Source: Claveliimonas intestinigallinarum (GTDB lineage: Bacteria; Bacillota; Clostridia; Lachnospirales; Lachnospiraceae). Taken from it: a stretch of DNA of 64,000 nucleotides. Position numbers and translations under genes: made by a program. This document shows, in pieces, positions 57,737-64,000 of this stretch; the first letter of the stretch is position 1; the number at the start of each line of letters is the position of its first letter. The notes under the pieces were generated by a model, which worked only from the letters and a program-made list of their open reading frames with translations, was not told where the DNA came from and searched no databases. The stretch is from the NCBI GenBank assembly GCA_019115145.1, contig DXED01000032.1:1-64000 (forward strand), given 5' to 3'.

Positions 57737-58333
57737 ATGAATTACAAGAGCGGGGGATCTGTCCCCAAAGCAAACAAAAAAGTGCAGACTCTGACTATGT
57801 GCGGCCTTTTTACCGCCCTGGTGGCCATCGGAGCGTTTATCCAGATCACGATCCCCGTACAGCCGCTTCCCATGCACTTCACACTCCAGTTTTATTTTGC
57901 TCTCCTGGCAGGATTTATCCTGGGCGGGAAGCACGGCAGCCTGAGCGTGGGGATCTATCTTCTCCTGGGGCTCTGCGGCGTGCCCATCTTTGCCTCCGGA
58001 GGCGGCCCCTCCTATCTGCTGCGGCCCACCTTTGGCTTTCTCCTGGGCTTCCTGTTCACGGCCGCGATCGTGGGCTGGCTGACGGAACGGTTTCACCCCA
58101 GGCACATTTTTTCCTATCTGGCCGTCTCCATGGCGGGCTTTGCGGTGATGTACCTGTCCGGTAATCTGTACTATTACGTTGTCAGCAACTATGTGCTGGA
58201 CACTCCCGTCCCGTGGAGCGTTGTGATCTTCAACTGTTTTATACTGACCGCGTCGGGAGATTTTCTCCTCTGTGTTCTCGCGTCCCTGACGGCGCGGCGG
58301 CTCATTCCGATCATAAGCAGGGTTCTCTCTTGA
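57737..58333 (+). CDS. bioY: Biotin transporter BioY
   Basis: This 198-residue protein has the BioY layout, six spans starting TMCGLFTALVAIGAFIQITI, VQPLPMHFTLQFYFALLAGF, then GGKHGSLSVGIYLLLGLCGV and PIFASGGGPSYLLRPTFGFL. It is the S (substrate) component of an ECF-type biotin importer. The start at 57737 gives the family's usual length; a GTG 45 bases upstream is possible. No ECF A/A'/T genes are nearby, so it uses a shared module. Confidence 0.93.
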   Translation: MNYKSGGSVPKANKKVQTLTMCGLFTALVAIGAFIQITIPVQPLPMHFTLQFYFALLAGFILGGKHGSLSVGIYLLLGLCGVPIFASGGGPSYLLRPTFGFLLGFLFTAAIVGWLTERFHPRHIFSYLAVSMAGFAVMYLSGNLYYYVVSNYVLDTPVPWSVVIFNCFILTASGDFLLCVLASLTARRLIPIISRVLS

Positions 58334-58408
58334 TCAAGAGGGAGACTTCCGACTGGAGAAGACAGGAAAGCAGTGAAACCCAATGACAGAAATCCCTGTA
58401 CCAAAAAA

Positions 58409-58444
58409 AGAGATACGGCAGGAGATAAAATCCGCCGTATCTCT
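58409..58444. terminator. Bidirectional terminator between bioY and UbiB-kinase gene
   Basis: AGAGATACGGC (58409-58419) pairs perfectly with GCCGTATCTCT (58434-58444) over 11 bp, with A-run and T-run on both sides (ATTTTTTT). Confidence 0.92.
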
Positions 58445-60041
58445 ATTTTTTTGAGAACAGATGCTTCAAAAATACGTACATGACAATGACAAAGGCGATA
58501 AGGTAGCCGAAGGCCCCCAGCGCGGGGATGCCCCAGATCTTTGGCCTCATGTCTGTGGTACAGATGATGCTGGAGCTGATGAGAAGGGCCATGACCCACA
58601 GGCCCATGACAATATTCTGCACCATCCTCCGAAGAAGCCTGGCAAGCTCCGGCGAGGCGTGCAGATCCAGGTTCACCTTTGTCTGCCCCTTCAGATATCC
58701 CTGCACCGCGTCCGAGACGAGGACCGGAATGTCCAGTGCTCTCTGCACCGCCCGGTACAGCGTCTTCCCGCCGCTTTTCAGCTCCTTTTTCCAGTCAAAA
58801 TTCTTGACAATATTTGCCTTGATGCGGCCCGCGGCGATCTCCACCATATTGATCTCCGGGGCAATATCGGCCAGCACTCCCTCCATGTGAGTCAGCCCCC
58901 TGGCCAGCATAGTCAGTCCGTGGGGCATGATGATCCGGTTCTCCTTCATGACCTCCATCAGATCCATCATGACCTCCGCCACATCGATATCCCCCATATC
59001 CACAGTGCCGTACTTGGCCAGAAGATTGCTGATATCCTCGTAAAGCCGGCTCGGATCCGGATTTTCCTTGAACTCTCCCAGGGCCATGACAGCCTCCTGG
59101 ATCAGTCCCACGTCGTTCACGGCCACGCCCCGGACAGCCTTGGCGATGAGCTCTCTGTCCCGCTCCGTGAGCCGACCCATCATGCCCATGTCGATCCAGA
59201 TGATCTTGCCATCCCGGATCCGCAGGTTCCCGGGATGGGGATCCGCGTGGAAAAATCCGTCCTCTATCACCTGCTTCATGTAGTTGTCCGCCAGGCGGCT
59301 TCCCACTTCCTTCAGGTCATAGCCGTTTTCCACCAGCTTCTCCTTCTCGTCTATGCCAAAGCCGTCGATGTACTCCATGACAAGCACGTGGATGGTCGTG
59401 TACTCCTGGTACAGCACAGGAAAGCCCACATAGGCGATGCCCTCGTTTTTCCGGGCAAACTCCTCCATATTGGCGGCCTCTGTGAGAAAATTCATCTCCT
59501 CCCGGGTCACATCCCACAGCTCTCCCAGAACCATGTCCAGATCCACCATGCCCTTGATGCTCACCGGCGGGAGAAGCCTCACCGCCTTTCTAAGAAGGGA
59601 GATGTCCCTGGCCATGATGCCGTAGATCCCCTTCCTCTGCACCTTGATGACCACAGGGGAGCCGTCCTTTAAGACCGCCCTGTGCACCTGGGCGATGGAG
59701 GCGGATCCCAGCGGCTTCTCGCTGATCTCCCGGAAAATGGCGCCCCAGGGGCAGCCGTAGGACTCGTCCAGCACCTCCGACACCTCCGAGAAGGGCATGG
59801 GCTTTACGTCCGAGCGGAGCTTCATCAGCTCGTCGCAGTACCGCTTTGGAAGGATATCTGAGTGCATGGACATAATCTGCCCGATTTTTATAAAGGTGGG
59901 CCCCAGATCCTCCAGTATCATCCGCAGCTTCTCCGGCGTCAGCCCTTTGGTGATCTCGTATTTGTGCAGGACAGACGTCATCTCCCTAAGACGGCTCTTG
60001 TACTGCCCCGCCTCCCTGTCGTCAGACTCCTGTCTACTCAT
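58443..60041 (-). CDS. AarF/UbiB/ABC1-family kinase-like protein
   Basis: This 532-residue atypical kinase has FIKIGQ (KxGQ motif) near residue 50, the Ala-rich nucleotide loop GSASIAQVHRAVL, EEMNFLTEAANM, DGFFHADPHPGNL and IWIDMGMMG. Two C-terminal membrane spans (MVQNIVMGLWVMALLISSSI and YLIAFVIVMYVFLKHLF) anchor it. UbiB-type proteins act on isoprenoid lipids or quinones; in Clostridia without ubiquinone the role is open. It overlaps the phasin-like gene upstream by eight bases. Confidence 0.9.
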   Translation of the reverse strand: MSRQESDDREAGQYKSRLREMTSVLHKYEITKGLTPEKLRMILEDLGPTFIKIGQIMSMHSDILPKRYCDELMKLRSDVKPMPFSEVSEVLDESYGCPWGAIFREISEKPLGSASIAQVHRAVLKDGSPVVIKVQRKGIYGIMARDISLLRKAVRLLPPVSIKGMVDLDMVLGELWDVTREEMNFLTEAANMEEFARKNEGIAYVGFPVLYQEYTTIHVLVMEYIDGFGIDEKEKLVENGYDLKEVGSRLADNYMKQVIEDGFFHADPHPGNLRIRDGKIIWIDMGMMGRLTERDRELIAKAVRGVAVNDVGLIQEAVMALGEFKENPDPSRLYEDISNLLAKYGTVDMGDIDVAEVMMDLMEVMKENRIIMPHGLTMLARGLTHMEGVLADIAPEINMVEIAAGRIKANIVKNFDWKKELKSGGKTLYRAVQRALDIPVLVSDAVQGYLKGQTKVNLDLHASPELARLLRRMVQNIVMGLWVMALLISSSIICTTDMRPKIWGIPALGAFGYLIAFVIVMYVFLKHLFSKK

Positions 60042-60405
60042 GGGCCTTATCTTCCTCCGGTCCGCCGGCCTCCTCCTGGTCGGTCTCCTCCTCTTCTCCG
60101 TCCGCCTCAGCCTCCATGGCCTGGATGCGGGCCTTCAGAGCCTCGATCTGCTCCGGCGACATGCGGTCCAGAAGCGCGTCCAGCTCCTCCGGCGTGGACG
60201 CCTTCACGGACACATTGACCTTCTCCTTCATGGTCTTCTTGATATTGTGCTTGAGTTCCTCGTTCAGGGCCTTCCCCTGCTCCACGGTCAGCTCACCCTT
60301 TTTCACCATATCGTCCAGTACTTCTTTGGACTTCTCCGTCGTCACTGCCACGGCTCCGATGCCTGCCAGCAGAAGTTTTTTGATGCCGTCTCCAAAGTTT
60401 TCCAT
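60034..60405 (-). CDS. Phasin-like helical protein
   Basis: Started at ATG 60403-60405 it has 123 residues. The N-terminal half reads KKLLLAGIGAVAVTTEKSKE, then a helix of the phasin/PhaF-like type (VLDDMVKKGELTVEQGKALN) and MSPEQIEALKARIQAME. The tail is Glu/Asp/Gly-rich. Such proteins commonly sit next to UbiB-family genes in Firmicutes. The function is unknown; it may bind lipid or act as a partner of the UbiB protein encoded downstream. Confidence 0.7.
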   Translation of the reverse strand: MENFGDGIKKLLLAGIGAVAVTTEKSKEVLDDMVKKGELTVEQGKALNEELKHNIKKTMKEKVNVSVKASTPEELDALLDRMSPEQIEALKARIQAMEAEADGEEEETDQEEAGGPEEDKAHE

Positions 60406-60471
60406 AGAAATCTCTCCCTTCACTATATCTGTCTTACTTATCCTGTTCTTCTCCGCCGTTTTACCCTTCTC

Positions 60472-60858
60472 TTAGCCCAGCAGTCCCAGAAGGAACTGCC
60501 AGCCCTTTGGGATAAAGATGATGAGGCCCGCCGCTGCCGCCATGATGGAGGCAATCAGCACAGCCCCCGCCGCCGCATCCTTTGCCAGCTTGGCAAGGGG
60601 ATGCCGCTTCTCCGTCACCAGATCCACCACTGACTCCACAGCCGTGTTCACAAGCTCAAGGGACATGATCAGGCCAAAGAGAACAAAGCAGACGCACCAC
60701 TCCAGCGCCGATATCTGAAAAAACAGCCCCGCCGCAATGACCAGAGCCATCATACAGCAGTGTATCTTCATGTTTCTCTCTTTTTTTATCACGGCAAAAA
60801 TGCCCTCAAAGGCATAGCCGAAGCTCCTGTAAAGAGGTGGCTTTTTCTGTCCGCCCAT
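60472..60858 (-). CDS. Diacylglycerol/undecaprenol kinase family protein
   Basis: Started at ATG 60856-60858 (GGAGGGAAGGAG before it) it has 128 residues. It has the DgkA layout: N-terminal amphipathic helix, YAFEGIFAVIKKERNMKIHC, three spans, LVNTAVESVVDL catalytic segment, LAKLAKDAAAGAVL. It phosphorylates undecaprenol or diacylglycerol in the membrane, feeding the lipid carrier pool. Same strand as the phasin/UbiB pair, 66 bases from it. Confidence 0.92.
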   Translation of the reverse strand: MGGQKKPPLYRSFGYAFEGIFAVIKKERNMKIHCCMMALVIAAGLFFQISALEWCVCFVLFGLIMSLELVNTAVESVVDLVTEKRHPLAKLAKDAAAGAVLIASIMAAAAGLIIFIPKGWQFLLGLLG

Positions 60859-60909
60859 GCTCCTTCCCTCCCGGCAAAGATTTGTCTTCATTATAGCAGA
60901 AAACACCGG

Positions 60910-62241
60910 CTATGACAGCCGTTTTTCCTCAAAAATCTCCACGATGGTCTTCTCTGTGCCCGTCATGCCCGGGGAGGCGATCCGGCCCATGTTCCGCATG
61001 GTCTCCTCCGGCGTCTTCCCGTTGATGCCGTGGACGTCCGCTATATAGATACCGTTCATGGCAAACTCCACAGACTTGTACGCCGCGTCCACCGCCGCGA
61101 TGCCCTTCATGGTGCAGCCCTGGTTTCCGCCGTCGCAGATCATACCCGTGATGCTGCTGGCCATGTTGTTCAGGGTGTGGGCCATCTCCTCCACAGTGCC
61201 GCCCCGCAGCCACACAAGGCCGCAGGCCATGCCCGACCCCGCCGCTATGGCGCACCCGCAGAAGGCGGACAGCCTGCCCGAGTACTCTTTGATGTACATG
61301 CACACAAGGTAGGAGAGGGCTGTGGCCCGAAGAAGCTGCCCCTCTGTGTAGCTGTTCACCTGGTAGGCCGCGTAGAGCGGCATGGTGGCGATGATGCCGT
61401 GGGCCCCGGAGCCTGTGATGCTCATAGCGGGGGCGTCCAGCCCGATGACCCTGGCCTCGATGGCGCCATTGCACAGAAGGGACGCTGTGGCCTGCTCATT
61501 GTCTGAGATCACCTGCCCTCCATTGAGCTTCAGAAGGTGACGGGCAAAGGTGGTCTTAGGGCTCTCGAGTCCCAGGTGGAAGAGCCTCAGATTGACCTCA
61601 TAGGCCTCCCGGATGAAGTCCAGCTCCGCGGCGTCCACCTTCTCTATATAGTCTACCAGCTCCGCCAGCGTATACCTGTGGATGGCATGGCCTTCCTCCC
61701 CTGCGCCGCTGTCCGCCTGCTCCTCTGTCTCTTCTCCTGCCTTCTCTCCGTCCGTCTCCCCGGCCAGCTCCCGCGCCTTCTCGAAGATCGTTTCCCCGTT
61801 CACAGTGATCTTCACAATATTGGTGTGGGTGTCCCGTATGGTGACGGCAGCGGTTCCCGCCTCTGTCTCCACGCTGGCCTCGATAAAGATGCGGCTGGAG
61901 ATGCTGTCAAGGATCGTCTTTACCTTTCCCTCCCGGATCAGCTCCCTGGCCTTCGCATTGTCCTCCTCCGACACGCAGGCCAGGCACTCCAGCCCCTTCT
62001 TTGGGTCTCCGGCCACTGTCCCGAGGGCCGCCGCGTAGACGCTCCCCACCTGGTCAGTGCCTGGGATGCCGCAGGTGAAAGCATTTTTGTACATGCCGCT
62101 GTTCATGGAGACAGTGACGCTTTTCACCTCCCCCGGCACACAGCTTCTGGCCTTCGCCGCCGCAAAGGCGATAGCTCCCGGCTCCGTCACTCCGAGAGCC
62201 GGCTTCATGTCCTCCCGGATCATCTCTGTCAGTTCATGCAT
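60910..62241 (-). CDS. CyuA-type L-cysteine desulfidase family protein
   Basis: This 443-residue UPF0597/serine-dehydratase-alpha family protein reads KPALGVTEPGAIAFAAAKAR, NGAIEARVIGLD, LSAFCGCAIAAGSGMACGLV and MICDGGNQGCTMKGI, the cysteines expected to hold a 4Fe-4S cluster. Such enzymes release sulfide, ammonia and pyruvate from L-cysteine. An acidic, Glu/Gly-rich insert near residues 165-190 is a local oddity. It is preceded by a good ribosome site (GGGGAGGATGGACAG) and lies 51 bases upstream of the kinase gene on the same strand. Confidence 0.88.
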   Translation of the reverse strand: MHELTEMIREDMKPALGVTEPGAIAFAAAKARSCVPGEVKSVTVSMNSGMYKNAFTCGIPGTDQVGSVYAAALGTVAGDPKKGLECLACVSEEDNAKARELIREGKVKTILDSISSRIFIEASVETEAGTAAVTIRDTHTNIVKITVNGETIFEKARELAGETDGEKAGEETEEQADSGAGEEGHAIHRYTLAELVDYIEKVDAAELDFIREAYEVNLRLFHLGLESPKTTFARHLLKLNGGQVISDNEQATASLLCNGAIEARVIGLDAPAMSITGSGAHGIIATMPLYAAYQVNSYTEGQLLRATALSYLVCMYIKEYSGRLSAFCGCAIAAGSGMACGLVWLRGGTVEEMAHTLNNMASSITGMICDGGNQGCTMKGIAAVDAAYKSVEFAMNGIYIADVHGINGKTPEETMRNMGRIASPGMTGTEKTIVEIFEEKRLS

Positions 62242-62263
62242 CTGTCCATCCTCCCCTCTGCTT

Positions 62264-62810
62264 TCAATTCTTTCCCCAGTAGGCTGCCGCGTATTCTTCA
62301 GCCTGCTCGGGCGGGACGGAAAACTTCTCCGCCACCTTCTGTCCGGCTGTCTCCTTTGTCTGCCCCAGCTCCCGGCATGTCTCCACCAGGGCCCGTATTC
62401 CCTGGAGCCTGCCCCGCTCCACGCCCTGCTCTATTCCCTGTTCCCTGCCAGTATCTACGCCGTTCTGATACAGATCCTCCAACGCCTTGCACATATTGAC
62501 CTTCGTCTCCTTTCTGTCCTTTCTCACATCTCTCAGAATTTTCTCTGAGTGCAGCAGCTCCCGCAAGGCCTGGTATGTCTCCAGGTCCACGCTCTCAAAG
62601 TACTCCCTGTGCTGCTCCACGTACTCTCTCAGCTTTTCCGCATCCTGTCTACATTTTAACATGCCGAAAATCACTTGTAAATCCGTGTGGAACCGGCTCA
62701 CATCCTCCACATTTCCCACGTCGATGAGATTGGAGAGTTCCGTTAAACAGATCCGCGAACCTGTCTCTGTCCTGCAGCCACTGATTGACAGCAACATTTC
62801 CTTTTCCCAT
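62264..62810 (-). pseudogene. Rpn-family nuclease (PD-(D/E)XK/transposase-like) with internal deletion
   Basis: An ATG at 62808-62810 opens MGKGNVAVNQWLQDRDRFAD then LFNGTL, the usual first residues of Rpn/YhgA-like recombination-promoting nucleases. Near 62732 the frame breaks, and another frame picks up SNLIDVGNVEDVSRFHTDLQ, the family's C-terminal half with its REQGIEQGVERGRLQGI coil. The whole catalytic centre between is deleted, with a frameshift at the join. The family is associated with mobile DNA. Confidence 0.75.
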
Positions 62811-63023
62811 AGGCTTTTTCTCCTTCCCTATTCTGTTGTCCCGTGGCCGAAACCGCACAAAGATCCCTGCCACGGCTGTTAAAACTGTTAAAATGGAATT
62901 TCCGGCTGAACCAGCCATGAATTCACAGGAAAGTCAGATCTTTCCATGAGTTGATGAACAGAGTATAGCACCTGCGCCGGGAAAGCGCAATATGCCCGGA
63001 TTATTTTTTCTTCTCCGTTTTGG

Positions 63024-63425
63024 TCAGCCACAGCACGCAGCCGCCCAGGCCCAGATCTTCATCGCTAAAAACGAGAGAGAAAAAGGCGCCATAAAAAGCA
63101 GGCAGCCGGCAAATGGCACAAGAACTGCCCTGTGGATCATGCTTTTTCGCACCAAAAAGGGCGATGTTCCCCCTGTCATGGCCATGATCAGGGAAGTCAC
63201 TGTACTGCCGGTCCACAGAAACAGGACAGGATACCCTGTAAGTCTCATAAAGAGACTGATGCACGGCATCATATACGTGGTTCGGGCCGCGTCCTCCTCG
63301 TACCCGGCAATGACTTGGGAAATCACATACAGCAGCAGAATGACAGCCAGCCTGGCCGCCAGTTCCTCCTGGGACAATCCTTTTTTCATCCTCTGTTCTC
63401 TGATATTCCTGCCAATCTTTGCCAT
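63024..63425 (-). pseudogene. XRE-type membrane regulator with deleted helix-turn-helix
   Basis: An ATG at 63423-63425 opens MAKIGRNIREQRMKKGLSQE then ELAARL, the first helices of an XRE domain. Residue 26 then leads at once to hydrophobic segments (AVILLLYVISQVIAG and later spans). An XRE domain needs about 55 residues with the recognition helix, which is absent. The join is in frame, so a membrane peptide of 133 residues could still be made without DNA-binding power. Confidence 0.6.
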
Positions 63426-63533
63426 CTTTCTTCCCCCTTCCGTCATAATGCCTGTTTATTTATCTTCATCATAGCCGGTTTCAGCGGAAAAGTCACGCAA
63501 AGAACCTTTGCCTGCACTGAGATAGCCAAAAAA

Positions 63534-63558
63534 AGAGCGGAAGACAATCTTCCACTCT
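63534..63558 (-). terminator. Terminator after ptsI
   Basis: AGAGCGGAAGA (63534-63544) pairs with TCTTCCACTCT (63548-63558) with one wobble; on the minus strand TTTTTTT follows. It lies 25 bases past the ptsI stop. Confidence 0.85.
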
Positions 63559-63582
63559 TCTTAATTCCGCTTTATGCAAGCT

Positions 63583-64000
63583 TTATTTCACAGATGTATT
63601 TCTGATGATCTCACGGATCGGAAGCACGCTTCCCGGTGTCACGGACAGCTCGTCCACACCCATCTTCAGGAAGTCCTCCGTCAGTGTGGTGTCCGCTCCA
63701 AGCTCTCCGCAGATACCCACCCAGCAGCCGCCCTTGTGTCCGTTCTCCACTGTCATGCGGATCATCTCCAGCACGGCCGGGTGATGGGAGTCGTAGATGT
63801 TGTCCAGCTTGGCGTTCTGACGGTCAATAGCCAGCGTGTACTGGGTCAGGTCGTTGGTTCCGATGCTGAAGAAATCCACTTCCTTCGCAAGCTGCTCACT
63901 GATGATGACTGCGGCCGGCGTCTCGATCATGATGCCCAGCTCCACATCCCCGTAGGGGATGCCCTTCTCATCCAGCTCCGCCTTGATCTCAGCCACATAC
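63583..64000 (-). CDS. ptsI: PTS enzyme I (phosphoenolpyruvate-protein phosphotransferase), C-terminal part
   Basis: The last 139 codons of the gene are visible; it runs off the right edge. The C-terminal PEP-binding barrel is plain: GIMIETPAAVIISEQLAKEV, FFSIGTNDLTQYTLAIDRQN, and VGICGELGAD with the active Cys. EI moves phosphate from PEP to HPr as the first step of sugar uptake. Its own terminator follows. It can supply phosphate for PTS permeases coded elsewhere; whether the IIC-like gene at 56 kb is one is uncertain. Confidence 0.95.
   Translation of the reverse strand, partial: YVAEIKAELDEKGIPYGDVELGIMIETPAAVIISEQLAKEVDFFSIGTNDLTQYTLAIDRQNAKLDNIYDSHHPAVLEMIRMTVENGHKGGCWVGICGELGADTTLTEDFLKMGVDELSVTPGSVLPIREIIRNTSVK

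Noticed and set aside
1..64000. CRISPR arrays, rRNA and tRNA genes
   Set aside because: No regularly spaced direct repeats and no rRNA or tRNA-like sequence were recognised on reading. A search by tRNAscan-SE and CRISPR finder would settle it.

Overview
The window looks like a chromosomal segment of a gut-type Firmicute, most likely a Lachnospiraceae or related Clostridia. The grounds are strong AGGAGG ribosome sites, sigma-A promoters of TTGACA/TATAAT type, a Firmicute (type b) type VII secretion ATPase, a NiaR-controlled nadABC operon, BioY, the CyuA-type desulfidase family and several Fe-S aldo/keto reductases. Most of it is GC-rich. The left 2.9 kb and the 16.9-20.0 kb block are visibly AT-richer and look acquired. 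No rRNA, tRNA or CRISPR array was seen.

Left end (1-2.9 kb): a graveyard of mobile and defence genes. It holds a cut-off HD-domain protein, an AAA15/AbiLi-type ATPase whose RloB/AbiLii partner survives only as a 25-codon stub, a DinJ antitoxin fused to a shifted YafQ toxin remnant, and the C-terminus of an IS1634-like transposase. From 3 to 16.7 kb follow small regulated modules: a PPP phosphatase; a GntR-controlled ABC exporter with a perfect operator over its promoter; a MarR-flavodoxin pair; a TetR / radical SAM / ApbE group; a methionine module (homocysteine methyltransferase-MTHFR fusion plus MetY) with two LysR regulators; and an aldo/keto reductase. From 16.9 to 20 kb there is a MATE exporter with a cytidylate-kinase-like gene and a divergent LysR, then a GT8 glycosyltransferase.

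Centre (21.7-39.4 kb, all on the minus strand, gaps of 34 bases or less): a single transcription unit for a type VII secretion-like system. In transcription order it encodes an EssC ATPase with an N-terminal FHA domain, a YukD/EsaB ubiquitin-like protein, five short WXG100-like proteins, a 302-residue candidate substrate, two DUF4176 proteins, a PP2C phosphatase and four Hanks-type Ser/Thr kinases. Two kinases have one membrane span and an outside domain; the other two carry a DnaJ C-terminal-like segment and membrane spans. All four share a Glu/Lys-Thr-Val motif in the linker that resembles the phospho-threonine switch of GarA/OdhI. EssA, EssB and EsaA are not in the window. I propose a kinase / phosphatase / FHA circuit controlling type VII secretion. 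The unit appears to start from a promoter lying inside a dead aldo/keto reductase gene and to pass a short leader frame and a terminator-like hairpin.

Right part: a redox cluster (Fe-S aldo/keto reductase, flavodoxin, carboxymuconolactone decarboxylase-like protein fused by deletion to a short-chain dehydrogenase tail, LysR) lies at 39.4-43.2 kb. An OmpR-type two-component system with an ABC/FtsX exporter lies at 43.4-48.7 kb. Next come an ECF sigma / anti-sigma pair with an autoregulatory-looking promoter and a six-gene minus-strand nadA-nadB-nadC-niaR-NUDIX-epimerase operon. A PTS IIC-like permease, bioY, and a UbiB-kinase / phasin-like / diacylglycerol-kinase / CyuA group follow. The window ends with two internally deleted genes (an Rpn nuclease and an XRE regulator) and the C-terminus of PTS enzyme I, cut by the window edge. 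Internal-deletion scars recur across the window.
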